In this document: positions 52,800 through 61,498 of the stretch, piece by piece
Position numbering within the stretch: position 1 is the stretch's first letter
How the letters are laid out: every line of letters begins with the position of its first letter
Assembly (NCBI GenBank): GCA_017615275.1
Contig: JAGAAO010000034.1
Coordinates: 1-64,000, forward strand
From: Butyrivibrio sp.
GTDB taxonomy: Bacteria; Bacillota; Clostridia; Lachnospirales; Lachnospiraceae
DNA length: 64,000 nucleotides
Direction: 5' to 3'
Position numbers and translations under genes: made by a program
The notes under the pieces: generated by a model
What the model was told of the DNA's origin: nothing
Seen by the model: only the letters and a program-made list of their open reading frames with translations
The model's database searches: none

Positions 52800-53078
52800 A
52801 TGAAGATAACAGACGTAAGAGTAAGAAAAGTTACTAAGCAAGGAAAAATGCGTGCAATCGTATCGGTTACTTTTGAGAATGAATTTGTTGTTCATGATAT
52901 TAAGGTAATTGAGGGTGAAAGAGGATTGTTTATTGCGATGCCCAGCAAAAAGTCCACAGATGGCGAGTATCGCGACATTGCTCATCCCATAAATTCTGAT
53001 ATGAGAAAGGTTCTTCAGGATACTATCCTGGAAGCTTACGACAAAGCTGCCGCAGAGGAACCTGAAGGAGAAGCTTGA
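52800..53078 (+). CDS. spoVG: Septation regulator SpoVG
   Basis: 92 residues from the second of two adjacent ATGs (52797 and 52800). The second gives a 7-nt spacing from [42 protein letters not shown] and [22 protein letters not shown] match SpoVG almost position by position. SpoVG is a nucleic-acid-binding regulator. It is conserved in non-sporulating Lachnospiraceae too, so its presence does not prove sporulation. Confidence 0.97.
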   Translation: MKITDVRVRKVTKQGKMRAIVSVTFENEFVVHDIKVIEGERGLFIAMPSKKSTDGEYRDIAHPINSDMRKVLQDTILEAYDKAAAEEPEGEA

Positions 53079-53105
53079 TTTCGTAGGATAAAACAAGATA
53101 GTAAC

Positions 53106-53152
53106 AGGAGGCTGAAACATTTGGAAATCCGAATGGGGCAGCCTCTTATTTT
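53106..53152 (+). terminator. Terminator of spoVG
   Basis: GAGGCTG (53108-53114) pairs with CAGCCTC (53139-53145), with an inner TTGGA/TCCGAA, then a T-rich tract. Confidence 0.85.
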
Positions 53153-53292
53153 TATATCACAGGATAGTAAATTTCTTACTGATAAAAAACGTTCCGCTAT
53201 GGATGAGTTTATTTAACTCCAAAATGGTGCTGAAAAATTCCGCGCAGTGATTTATAATATAAGACCGACTCGAAAAATTAAGGGGAAAGACA

Positions 53293-54609
53293 ATGAATAC
53301 ACGCGTGACAAGAAATGTTTTGGTTTCAATATTGGCAGTTGCTTTGATTACAGGTTGTGGGAAAAAGCAAGATAAGATTGCTTTTGTTAATGAAGATATG
53401 ACCGAGAGTGAGAGATTACAAGCGGAAGAAGTATATTCAGAGAAGTTGGATCTTTATTATTATGATCTTAAGAATGCATCGGAGTCTGATACAAATAGAA
53501 ATATTGAATATAATAATAGTTCTATGGTGGAATATGTAAAGGAAAAAGATAATAACGGAAAATTTCTTGATGATGTCGGGTATGGTTTTATTGATATTAA
53601 TGGTGATGGGATCAAAGAGCTTATAATAGGTGATAATTCAGATAATTGGAAATTTGATAATATGATCTTTTCAATCTGTATCCTCAAAAATAATCTGCCG
53701 AGATGTATTACAGGTATTAATTATGACACCAAAGAAGGTGAGGATTCGGATATCCCGGAAGTATTTAGCTATCTATGTGATGGAAATAAGATTATAAGTG
53801 AAAAGCATTCCCGTGGAGGAGAAAATTATTCGTATGAGCTTTACCAAGAGAAAATCTCTGAGAACGAGAACGGTTCGTATAAGGATATTGTTGGTGGTGT
53901 CAAAGTAATAAAGCTTGCAAGAGGTGACAAAAGATATAAGAGTATCGATGAAAACGGTAATGAAACCGATATTTCGGAGAATGAAGCAAATAAAATAATT
54001 GAAGAGTATAAATCAAGTATAGTTCAGCCAATGCTCACCCCTTTTTCTGAGTATACTCCGAGAACAGAGGAAGGACGTATTTTACAAGAGAAAGCGCAAG
54101 ATGAGGGGATGGTATTGGGAAAAGGTTTCTCGTCATGGCAAGAAGGGTATAAAACATGCTTGGATGAGGTTGATGGGGATAGTTATGCCTTGATATATCT
54201 TGACGATGATGATGTTCCGGAGCTTTTTATTGATGCGTTTGGAGATCATGCTATGATTTACTCTTATTATGAAGGTAAAGTGGTTGAACTTTCGACAGCG
54301 AATTTCTCATATGTTGAAAAAAGCGGGCTGCTTTGTAGTGATGGTGGACTCCAAGGATTATATCATGACAATGTTTACTCGCTTTCGAAAGGGAGATGGA
54401 ATCAGATATTTGAAGGAATGTATTATGACCGCGAATGTAATGGAGAACCTGTAGGAGATAACAAATACCGGTATTTCATAGGTGATAAAGAAGTTGATGA
54501 GGATACATATCGTGCAAAGTTAGATGAAGTATATGGTCATGACGAAAAAATATATATTGATCCGGAGGATGAGTTTTCTTATGAGGAGCTTATGGAGAAA
54601 CTTAAATAG
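53293..54609 (+). CDS. Lipoprotein with paired EF-hand-like/FG-GAP-like segments
   Basis: 438 residues. The lipobox LITGC ends a 22-residue signal sequence, so the protein is probably lipid-anchored at Cys22. Two similar halves each carry an acidic loop: FIDINGDGIKELIIGD (about 98-113) and YLDDDDVPELFIDAFGD (about 301-318). This is a pattern seen in calcium-binding or beta-propeller-like surface proteins. The rest is rich in Asp/Glu/Lys and Tyr. No enzyme motif was recognised, and function is unknown. It lies alone, with its own terminator. Confidence 0.7.
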   Translation: MNTRVTRNVLVSILAVALITGCGKKQDKIAFVNEDMTESERLQAEEVYSEKLDLYYYDLKNASESDTNRNIEYNNSSMVEYVKEKDNNGKFLDDVGYGFIDINGDGIKELIIGDNSDNWKFDNMIFSICILKNNLPRCITGINYDTKEGEDSDIPEVFSYLCDGNKIISEKHSRGGENYSYELYQEKISENENGSYKDIVGGVKVIKLARGDKRYKSIDENGNETDISENEANKIIEEYKSSIVQPMLTPFSEYTPRTEEGRILQEKAQDEGMVLGKGFSSWQEGYKTCLDEVDGDSYALIYLDDDDVPELFIDAFGDHAMIYSYYEGKVVELSTANFSYVEKSGLLCSDGGLQGLYHDNVYSLSKGRWNQIFEGMYYDRECNGEPVGDNKYRYFIGDKEVDEDTYRAKLDEVYGHDEKIYIDPEDEFSYEELMEKLK

Positions 54610-54611
54610 AC

Positions 54612-54643
54612 AAGAGGGCTGTGATGAGCAGCCCTCTTTTTTG
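54612..54643 (+). terminator. Terminator after the lipoprotein gene
   Basis: AGAGGGCTG pairs with CAGCCCTCT, followed by six T. It also faces the convergent gene. Confidence 0.93.
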
Positions 54644-54653
54644 AAAAATATCT

Positions 54654-56246
54654 TTAATCGTTTTGGTTGCTTATTTTTTCAATAAAAGCATCAAATAATT
54701 TTAGGCGTAAAGTGAAATTGTTGTCATCATCGATTTCGTAATCTCTATATTTTGCACGATAATATTGGTCTTTGTATTTTATACCTGTAACGTATGGCAT
54801 TTCGTCATCGTCTAGAGCAAATATGAGTTTTAGATCATTTTGTTCATCGATTTCTTTGGAAACAGTAACTTCACAAGTGGCAATATATTTGCCGTCCTCT
54901 GTTGTTGCGGTAATTGTAGCAGTACCGTAGTCGGTGCCTACAATTTCAATACAATCATCTTCTTGTACTACGAATGCTACTGAAGGATCGCTACAGGTAA
55001 GGTTTAATTTGTGATCTTTAATATCCTCGGATGAATAGATAATATGAGGATGTACAGTTTCACTTGTTCCAATAGTATATGAGGATGTTGTAAACGCGAT
55101 TCCTTCGCCTGACGGTACTTCGGAAAGAACCTTGGTATTATCTGCAGCCGCTCCGGGCTCGGCTACTGTTGTAGGTTGTTCAAAAAATGGTATGGATAAA
55201 GTGAAATTTTTATCATCACCGATTTCGTAGTGCGTAGTAAAGCCGCTATAATCTTTTCCTCTATATTTCACGCCGACAATGCGAGGTTTTTCATTTTCTT
55301 TTTGTGCAAATTTGATTTTTAGATCATTTTGTTCGTCTGTTTCTTCGGAAACAATAATTTCACAAGTGGCAGTATATTTACCGTCCTCTGTTGTTGCGGT
55401 AATTGTGGCAGTTCCGTATTTTTCGCCTACAACTTCAATATAATCATCTTCGTGTGATAAGAATACAATAGAAGGATCGCTGCAGGTGACTTTTAGGTTA
55501 TGGTCTATTGCGGATTCAGGTGTAAAGATAATACGAGGGTATACAGTTTCGTATGTCCCTATAGTATAAGAGGATTTGCTAAACGAGATTCCTTCTACAG
55601 GTGGTATTTCACTTTTGGGTACTATTTGTATAGGGTTAGAGTTAATTCCACGCTCTTTTTGAGAAACAATATCATCATAGTAAAAATATTCGTTATATGG
55701 ATGCACGATAAACATATTGTCGCTGATAGTTGTGTGGGTACTTCTGATAAAAGATTCGCATTCAATATGCCCATCGTTTATGCGGACTTCGCTGTTATCG
55801 TTATCATATAGAATAGTAGATGTATGTAAATCTCCTCCGTTCATAGTGAAGCAATCACCGTCTTGTGCGCTACTAAAACCGGAAATATCGATTTTTCCAT
55901 CGTTTATTATACAGTTTCCTTTAAGAGTAAGATCGGAGATTATTGAGCCGCTATCTATGATTATTGTTCCGGAGTTTTTGCAATTTATTCCGGGATTATC
56001 AGATTCATTTTCAAGCGCCAATGTACCGGTACCTTTGATTGTGAGTTTACAATTACTTACAGATATTTCGGAAAGAGTTTTGTCGGTATCTATTTCTAAT
56101 ACAGTGTCTAAGTCGTTTATTTCCAAATTTTGTCCGTCTTCCAGTTCACTGAGCTTGATGGTATTAGGTTCAGCTGCTGTTACCGGTTGTTTGAAAATAA
56201 GTAGGGATGAAATAAAGAAGCAAATAGAATAAAAACTTTTTTTCAT
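54654..56246 (-). CDS. Secreted protein with pectate-lyase-like repeat region and two Big2-type domains
   Basis: 530 residues; the ATG at 56246 has AGGAGGTGCGAC upstream. A signal peptide (about 1-25) ends at VTAAE. Residues 30-190 are short beta-repeats (LEINDLDTVLEIDT, LTIKGTGTLALENES, SGTIIIDSGS) like a right-handed helix. Two tandem copies of an Ig-like (Big2) domain plus a 65-residue trailer follow (about 220-365 and 385-525); each has SYTIGT, CSDPS, YGTATITATTEDGKY and EQNDLK. It is probably an adhesin or surface structural protein. There is no visible wall-sorting motif. Function is unknown. Confidence 0.75.
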   Translation of the reverse strand: MKKSFYSICFFISSLLIFKQPVTAAEPNTIKLSELEDGQNLEINDLDTVLEIDTDKTLSEISVSNCKLTIKGTGTLALENESDNPGINCKNSGTIIIDSGSIISDLTLKGNCIINDGKIDISGFSSAQDGDCFTMNGGDLHTSTILYDNDNSEVRINDGHIECESFIRSTHTTISDNMFIVHPYNEYFYYDDIVSQKERGINSNPIQIVPKSEIPPVEGISFSKSSYTIGTYETVYPRIIFTPESAIDHNLKVTCSDPSIVFLSHEDDYIEVVGEKYGTATITATTEDGKYTATCEIIVSEETDEQNDLKIKFAQKENEKPRIVGVKYRGKDYSGFTTHYEIGDDKNFTLSIPFFEQPTTVAEPGAAADNTKVLSEVPSGEGIAFTTSSYTIGTSETVHPHIIYSSEDIKDHKLNLTCSDPSVAFVVQEDDCIEIVGTDYGTATITATTEDGKYIATCEVTVSKEIDEQNDLKLIFALDDDEMPYVTGIKYKDQYYRAKYRDYEIDDDNNFTLRLKLFDAFIEKISNQND

Positions 56247-56450
56247 GTCGCACCTCCTGATGTAAGAAATATGTAGACGTCTAGGAAAATGATAGCATAA
56301 ATGCACGATGAATCAAAGGTTTTCAAACAATCTATAGTAAAAAATATGAAAAACAGTAGAAGTTTTTCACAGAAGAAAGATACTTGTAGAATTTTTTATA
56401 AAGAGTATTAGAGAGCGCGGAGTAAATATTTACTTGAGCATTGGAGGGGC

Positions 56451-56564
56451 ATGAATGGTGATGTTATCAATAATGTAACAGAATTTAAAAAAACAGCTGA
56501 CAAACAAGCGATAAAGACATATAATAATGATAACATAATTGTAACAACTATAACGTTTCAATGA
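56451..56564 (+). CDS. Small ORF of 37 residues upstream of the L,D-transpeptidase
   Basis: GGAGGGG lies just before the ATG. The frame reads MNGDVINNVTEFKKTADKQ and ends TTITFQ. The stop overlaps the next small ORF as ATGA. Family not recognised. It may instead be the 5' part of one frameshifted gene with the next ORF. The remainder of 56247-56450 shows no gene. Confidence 0.35.
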   Translation: MNGDVINNVTEFKKTADKQAIKTYNNDNIIVTTITFQ

Positions 56565-56641
56565 ATGAGACTTTTGATGAGAAATTTGATGTAAGTGATA
56601 TTAGTGGGGAGAATAAATATGTTTTGGGGAAAGAGAGTTAA
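56561..56641 (+). CDS. Small ORF of 26 residues coupled to its neighbours
   Basis: It reads MNETFDEKFDVSDISGENKY, then VLGKES. It starts within the ATGA of the previous ORF and stops as TAATG with the next gene. Such overlaps are usual between genes translated in series. The composition is acidic and coding-like. Joined in one frame with the previous ORF it would be a 60-residue protein. Confidence 0.35.
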   Translation: MNETFDEKFDVSDISGENKYVLGKES

Positions 56642-58311
56642 TGAAAGAGAGGATAAAACGATTCGGGCGCGCTGTGCAATTTATGAGCTCGGGTTTGGTC
56701 GAGCGTGTTGCAGTCCCGATGAAGGACAAAATACCGAGGGGGAACAGAAAACTTAATGAGCGTGAAGCAGAAGTAACCGCTCGCATGAATGCGCGTAAGG
56801 CAAAACTTATCGGACGAGTAGCGGCTTTGAATGTTGTAAGTCTTTTGGCAATATATATGCTTATTGGTCTGGCGTATTATTTTGGAGACGGTTTTCGCTG
56901 CCGCACCAAAATAAACGGTGTTTCATGTAAAGGAAAAAGTGTAGAAGAGGTAAATTCCGAACTATGCGGAAAGATTGAATATAAAGGTATAGAAATTAAG
57001 GATCTGAACGGATCGGATCTTTTTGTAAACGCTGAAGATATTGGATTTAAAGTTGATTATACGGATGCTATTAATGAAGTAGTTTCAAAGCAGAATGCAT
57101 TCGCATGGGGAAAGTATGCCATAAAGGGAATGGAGGTATCGATCGATCCCGCGATCAGTTATGATAAGGACAGTCTTGATCAGATAATTGCGTGCTGGGA
57201 TATTTTTGCACCTGATGAAAGTCAGGACGTGACTATTGTCAAAACGGAAGAAGGATATGAGATACAGAACACTCTGCTTAGCAGACCTGAGAAGGATAAT
57301 ATCGTGAATGCGGTCGGTGATGCGACTTCTAAGATGGCAGGCGAGATAGATCTTTCAACCGAAGAATATGCGGATTGTTATAGTCCGGCAACGCTTACTC
57401 CCGAGCAGCAGGAGGTTGTCGATCTGTGCACCAAGCTTCAGAAAATATATAACTGTGGCATCACATATCAGTTCGGAAGTAAGACGATTCCGCTTAAAGG
57501 TGAAGTTGCCGATGGATTTATCTTAACTTGCGATCAGCTTGCGATTGAAGATTACGATAACCCCGGAATGGGAAGATATATTGCAGGTAACATTGAGGTA
57601 ACTGCGGATGAGGGCGGCACTGTTCGCAACATACAGGGCTTTGCCGTATCCGAATCAGGTGATCCGCTTATTTCCGAAGCAAGGCTTTATGATTTCTTTT
57701 ACCAGATGGCAAAAGATACAAACACAGCCGATCTGCTCAGAAGATATCAGAACGGTGAAGATGTTGAGATCATGGTCAGAAAAGACCGTACAGGAATTAC
57801 GCAGATATTCGATACTAATGCTGAGTACGAGAAACTGAAGCAGAGTTTTATGGAAGGTACATTCGATCAGGAAGAAGTGAGAGATCTCACGGATAAAAAG
57901 AAAGTTGATTTCTTTAATGCCAAGAGCGAACTAAAGGGAACATATATTGAGCTTGATATAAGCAATCAGCATCTTTATTACTATAAAGACGGAAAGGTAT
58001 ACATAGATACTGAGATTGTATCCGGTACTATGGTTGGAGGTCACGGAACTCCTGCAGGTCTTTTCCATGTATATGATAAGCAGAGAAATAAGGTACTAAA
58101 AGGAGAGGACTATGCGTGTCCCGTTAAGTATTGGATGCGTCTTACAGATACCGGTGTAGGTATTCATGACGCGTGGTGGCAGCCTGCTTTTGGCGGCGAT
58201 ATATATAAGGAAGACGGTTCGCACGGATGTATCAACTGTCCTCCGTATATAGCGGAAGAACTCTACGAAGTTGTGAGCGAAAAGACGCCGGTAATTGTTT
58301 ATTACAGGTAA
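56641..58311 (+). CDS. L,D-transpeptidase (YkuD) with peptidoglycan-binding domain
   Basis: 556 residues. A basic cytoplasmic region (1-58) and one membrane helix (about 60-82) precede two putative peptidoglycan-binding (PG_binding_4-like) regions, about 95-290 and 300-400. A C-terminal YkuD domain (about 435-556) follows. The catalytic motif IHDAWWQPAFGGDIYKEDG runs into SHGCINC, with the nucleophile Cys530 and the upstream His. It forms 3-3 cross-links in the wall. An ATG overlaps the stop of a tiny upstream ORF. It is followed by the NrtR-like gene after 69 nt. Confidence 0.92.
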   Translation: MKERIKRFGRAVQFMSSGLVERVAVPMKDKIPRGNRKLNEREAEVTARMNARKAKLIGRVAALNVVSLLAIYMLIGLAYYFGDGFRCRTKINGVSCKGKSVEEVNSELCGKIEYKGIEIKDLNGSDLFVNAEDIGFKVDYTDAINEVVSKQNAFAWGKYAIKGMEVSIDPAISYDKDSLDQIIACWDIFAPDESQDVTIVKTEEGYEIQNTLLSRPEKDNIVNAVGDATSKMAGEIDLSTEEYADCYSPATLTPEQQEVVDLCTKLQKIYNCGITYQFGSKTIPLKGEVADGFILTCDQLAIEDYDNPGMGRYIAGNIEVTADEGGTVRNIQGFAVSESGDPLISEARLYDFFYQMAKDTNTADLLRRYQNGEDVEIMVRKDRTGITQIFDTNAEYEKLKQSFMEGTFDQEEVRDLTDKKKVDFFNAKSELKGTYIELDISNQHLYYYKDGKVYIDTEIVSGTMVGGHGTPAGLFHVYDKQRNKVLKGEDYACPVKYWMRLTDTGVGIHDAWWQPAFGGDIYKEDGSHGCINCPPYIAEELYEVVSEKTPVIVYYR

Positions 58312-58380
58312 TAAGTGTTATACTGAACTTCAAGTGACTGCGTACAAATTTGAAGACAATGTTGCATGAAGGTAGAGAAA

Positions 58381-59187
58381 ATGGCAGAGCATACGACAAG
58401 TAACAGTATTACTGAAAAAGAGTTTTTGGAAAGCTATTCAGATGCCGCATATGAAAAGCCTTCGGTTACGACCGATATTCTTGTGCTGGGAGTAGACCGA
58501 AGCATCACCAATTTAAAGGTGTTGCTGATAAAAAGAAAAGAGCATCCTTACCTTGGTTATTATGCTCTTCCGGGTGGATTTATTCGCAAGGATGAAACGG
58601 CATACAGGGCTGCGGCAAGGAAACTCTATGATGAGACCGGGCTTAAGGATGTGTATCTGAATCAGATCTATACGTTTACAAATCCTGAAAGGGATCCCAG
58701 AACCTGGGTTATGAGCATTGCGTATCTTGCTCTTGTCGGTGATGTTGATAATATAGAGACAAGGGGCGAATGGTTCAACCTGTGCATAGATGATGAGCGC
58801 ATGAGTCTTTTTAATGAAGAAAGCGGAGTAGAGATCATATATCCGATAAGCGTTCAGAATTTTCAAAACGGCAGGATCGAGTATGCGAACCTTGTGGCAT
58901 CGGATGATGTGAGCGGAGAGAAGCTTGCGTTTGATCATGTTGAGATAATAATTGAGTCGGTATTGAAGCTTCGAACCTTTTTTGAGAATTCGGATATGGC
59001 TTTCAATATGGTACCGGAGACATTTACATTGCCGGATCTTCAGGCGCTGTATGAACTTATTCTTGGAAAAAAACTGTATAAGACAAATTTCAGAGCTATG
59101 ATAGCACCGAAGGTCGAGATGACAGGAGAAAAGATCAAGTCATGCACAAGTAATAAAATGTCCGCCGAATACAGATATATAGGATAA
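58381..59187 (+). CDS. NrtR-type regulator: NUDIX-like domain plus winged helix
   Basis: 268 residues; the ATG at 58381 has AAGGTAGAG upstream. The N-terminal NUDIX-like domain (about 30-165) has a degenerate box, GGFIRKDETAYRAAARKLYDETGL. The REUxEE core reads RKLYDE, so the first catalytic Glu is Lys and hydrolysis is doubtful. The C-terminal FTLPDLQALYELILG and NFRAMI region is the winged helix typical of NrtR regulators, which bind ADP-ribose and control NAD-related genes. It lies just upstream of the SPFH and NAD-kinase-like genes and probably regulates them through sites at 59263-59317. Confidence 0.88.
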   Translation: MAEHTTSNSITEKEFLESYSDAAYEKPSVTTDILVLGVDRSITNLKVLLIKRKEHPYLGYYALPGGFIRKDETAYRAAARKLYDETGLKDVYLNQIYTFTNPERDPRTWVMSIAYLALVGDVDNIETRGEWFNLCIDDERMSLFNEESGVEIIYPISVQNFQNGRIEYANLVASDDVSGEKLAFDHVEIIIESVLKLRTFFENSDMAFNMVPETFTLPDLQALYELILGKKLYKTNFRAMIAPKVEMTGEKIKSCTSNKMSAEYRYIG

Positions 59188-59203
59188 CAGATGAAATAAA
59201 AAC

Positions 59204-59250
59204 AAAAACCTTGGAAAACTGATAAAAAAGTTTTTTGAGGTTTTTCTTTT
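59204..59250 (+). terminator. Terminator after the NrtR-type gene
   Basis: AAAAACC pairs with GGTTTTT, with an inner AAAACT/AGTTTT, then TTCTTTTT. It separates the regulator from the SPFH promoter. Confidence 0.85.
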
Positions 59251-59255
59251 TACTG

Positions 59256-59317
59256 TTGACAAAGTAGTAAAATGCCACTAATATAAAATCACAAAATAAA
59301 AGTAGTCAATCACTACT
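59256..59317 (+). promoter_or_regulatory. SPFH-operon promoter with paired operator sites
   Basis: TTGACA (59256-59261), a 17-bp spacer and TAATAT (59279-59284). AGTAGT-N8-ACTA (59263-59280) covers the spacer, and AGTAGT-N5-ACTACT (59301-59317) lies just past the start. Their first half-sites are 38 bp apart. The layout is typical of repression and fits the adjacent NrtR-type regulator. Confidence 0.6.
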
Positions 59318-59349
59318 AATTTAAAACTCGATGTAAGGAGGAGTTTATT

Positions 59350-60480
59350 ATGAAATTTGTAAAATTCAGCCCCAATGATTATGTAATGGTAGTCAGAAGC
59401 GGAAATGTTGTTAAAGAGGGAATCGGGTTGTCTCTTTTTTATAATGAAATGACGACCAATATCATGGTTGCTCCTTCAACTGCTTTTGACGGATCATTTG
59501 CTTTTGACGATCTGGTTACAAGCGATTATCAGCGAGTATGTGTGCAAGGCGTCACAACGTATATGTTGACGGACTACAAGAAAGCAACGCAGATGCTTGA
59601 TTTTGCATACGACAGCAAGATTCCGATACAGGGTAAGATAGCAGATACAATGGCGCTTCTGGAGAAGAGGATCAACAATATCATCAAAGCGATCGTTATA
59701 CGTGAAGTCAGCAAAAAGGATGTAAGGACAATAATAAGGCTCGCAGATGAAATGGCAGCAAGCGTGGCGGATAAATTGTCACAGGATGAATCTATAGCAA
59801 AGCTTGGCGTAAGCATCGTCGGAGTAAATATACTTGGTATAAATCCAAATGTCGAAACCAGAAAAGCTCTTGAAGCTGCCGCAAGAGAGCAGATCCTCAA
59901 GGAGCAGGATGATGCCATATACATGAGAAGAAATGCGGCTATCGAGCAGGAGAGAGTGATCAAGGAAAATGAGATCAATACAGAGATCAAGGTCGCAGAG
60001 AAGGAACGCGAGAAAGAAGAAAAGCAGCAGGAGATGAGGCAATACCTCGTAAGATGCGACATGAACCTGAAGAAAGAGCAGCAGGAAAAGGATCTTGAAC
60101 TTAAGCAGAGGACGGCTGCGAAGATGCTTCAGATTGAAAATGAAGAGAAGCTTGGAAGAATCGAACTTGAGAATCAGGAGATGCTCGGAAAGATCGAACT
60201 TGAGAAGAAGAATAAAGAATTCACGGTACTTGAAGTTGAAAACGCCAAGCTCAAAGCAGATCAGGAAGCACAGGCTCTTGAAGGAATCGTTAAAGCTTAC
60301 AACAACCTTAATGTGGCACTTGTTGAAGCATGTGCAATGGCTCAGATGGATCCCGGAACTCTCATGGCAAAGGGCTTCATGAACATCGGCGAAAATGCAG
60401 ATAAAATCGGAACATTCAATCTTACACCCGACCTGCTCCAGACCATAGCAACAGGAATCGGACAGGGAATGAAGAAGTAA
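59350..60480 (+). CDS. SPFH/band-7 domain protein without membrane helix
   Basis: 376 residues. The SPFH domain (about 1-180; VQGVTTYMLTDYKKATQMLD, KLGVSIVGVNILGINPN) lacks the usual N-terminal hydrophobic hairpin. A long charged coiled coil rich in Glu/Lys/Gln follows (about 185-315), then a C-terminal region (ATGIGQGMKK end). Flotillin/prohibitin relatives scaffold membranes or form large cages. GTAAGGAGGAG precedes the ATG. It is the first gene behind the operator-bearing promoter; the NAD-kinase-like gene follows after 31 nt. Confidence 0.88.
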   Translation: MKFVKFSPNDYVMVVRSGNVVKEGIGLSLFYNEMTTNIMVAPSTAFDGSFAFDDLVTSDYQRVCVQGVTTYMLTDYKKATQMLDFAYDSKIPIQGKIADTMALLEKRINNIIKAIVIREVSKKDVRTIIRLADEMAASVADKLSQDESIAKLGVSIVGVNILGINPNVETRKALEAAAREQILKEQDDAIYMRRNAAIEQERVIKENEINTEIKVAEKEREKEEKQQEMRQYLVRCDMNLKKEQQEKDLELKQRTAAKMLQIENEEKLGRIELENQEMLGKIELEKKNKEFTVLEVENAKLKADQEAQALEGIVKAYNNLNVALVEACAMAQMDPGTLMAKGFMNIGENADKIGTFNLTPDLLQTIATGIGQGMKK

Positions 60481-60511
60481 AAGAAAGTAAAAGAAGTTAA
60501 CGGAGGCGGAC

Positions 60512-61444
60512 ATGGCAGACAGAGGAATGAACAAAGTAGTCATTATTAAAAGACGCACCAGATTTGAAGAATTAAAGAGAAGATATAATACGGTAGAACA
60601 GGCGAGGTTCTACATAGAGCATCTGGGAGCGGACTTCTCCGATTATGAAAGAGAAGACATGGTCTATAATAAGATCCTTGAACAGATAAGAAGCCTTGTC
60701 CGCCCTGTTGCAAGACTTCAGGAGATAGACAGAGAATATGTTCCCAATATGATATTCGGACAAAACGATATAGTCATAGCAGTGGGCCAGGACGGTCTTG
60801 TTGCGAATGTCATGAAGTATCTCGACGGACAGCCTCTTATAGGAGTGAACCCTGATCCCGAAAGGTGGGACGGGGTACTCCTTCCCTTCGAAGCGGGAGA
60901 TATGGAAAGAGTGCTTCCGAGCGTTATAAGTGGCAACTATTCGGCCAAAGATGTTACAATGGGTAAAGTAGAATCTAAAGATGGCCAGGTTTTATATGCA
61001 GTCAACGATTTCTTTATAGGAGTTGAGAATCATTCATCTGCAAGATACCACATAAATTACAAAGATCGAATTGAGAACCAGTCTTCATCGGGAATTATCG
61101 TATCCACAGGCTTTGGAATGACCGGTTGGCACAAATCCGTAATGGCTGAAGTCAAGGGAATAGCCAAATATTTCAATCTCGGAGATATACCCGAACCTAA
61201 ATATGACTGGGGCGGCAAATATCTTACTTTTCAGGTCAGGGAACCGTACCCAAGCCGCTTTACCGAAGCAGGTATAGTTTATGGGCAGATAAATGAAAAT
61301 GAGAATCTGATACTTACTTCCGATATGAGTGAAAAAGGAGTTGTTTTCTCGGACGGAATCCTTGATGACGCCATTGAATTTAATGCGGGGATGCAGGTTA
61401 AGATAGGCGTTGCGGAACGCATAGGAAGACTTGTTACGCAGTAA
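60512..61444 (+). CDS. NAD-kinase-like protein
   Basis: 310 residues, GGAGGCGGAC before the ATG. The N-terminal fold has IVIAVGQDGLVANVMKYL, a variant of the NAD-kinase GGDG motif that keeps the Asp, and PLIGVNPDPERWDGVLLPF. The C-terminal domain has GIIVSTGFGMTGWHKSV, corresponding to the STPTGSTAY region but changed. Overall this fits the NAD kinase/diacylglycerol-kinase superfamily, but with altered active-site motifs, so the substrate may not be NAD. It lies in an operon with an SPFH protein, behind an NrtR-type regulator. Confidence 0.82.
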   Translation: MADRGMNKVVIIKRRTRFEELKRRYNTVEQARFYIEHLGADFSDYEREDMVYNKILEQIRSLVRPVARLQEIDREYVPNMIFGQNDIVIAVGQDGLVANVMKYLDGQPLIGVNPDPERWDGVLLPFEAGDMERVLPSVISGNYSAKDVTMGKVESKDGQVLYAVNDFFIGVENHSSARYHINYKDRIENQSSSGIIVSTGFGMTGWHKSVMAEVKGIAKYFNLGDIPEPKYDWGGKYLTFQVREPYPSRFTEAGIVYGQINENENLILTSDMSEKGVVFSDGILDDAIEFNAGMQVKIGVAERIGRLVTQ

Positions 61445-61498
61445 TGCAGGCTTATATATATAAATCCGGCACATTGTAATATTGAAGGAGATGTAGTA

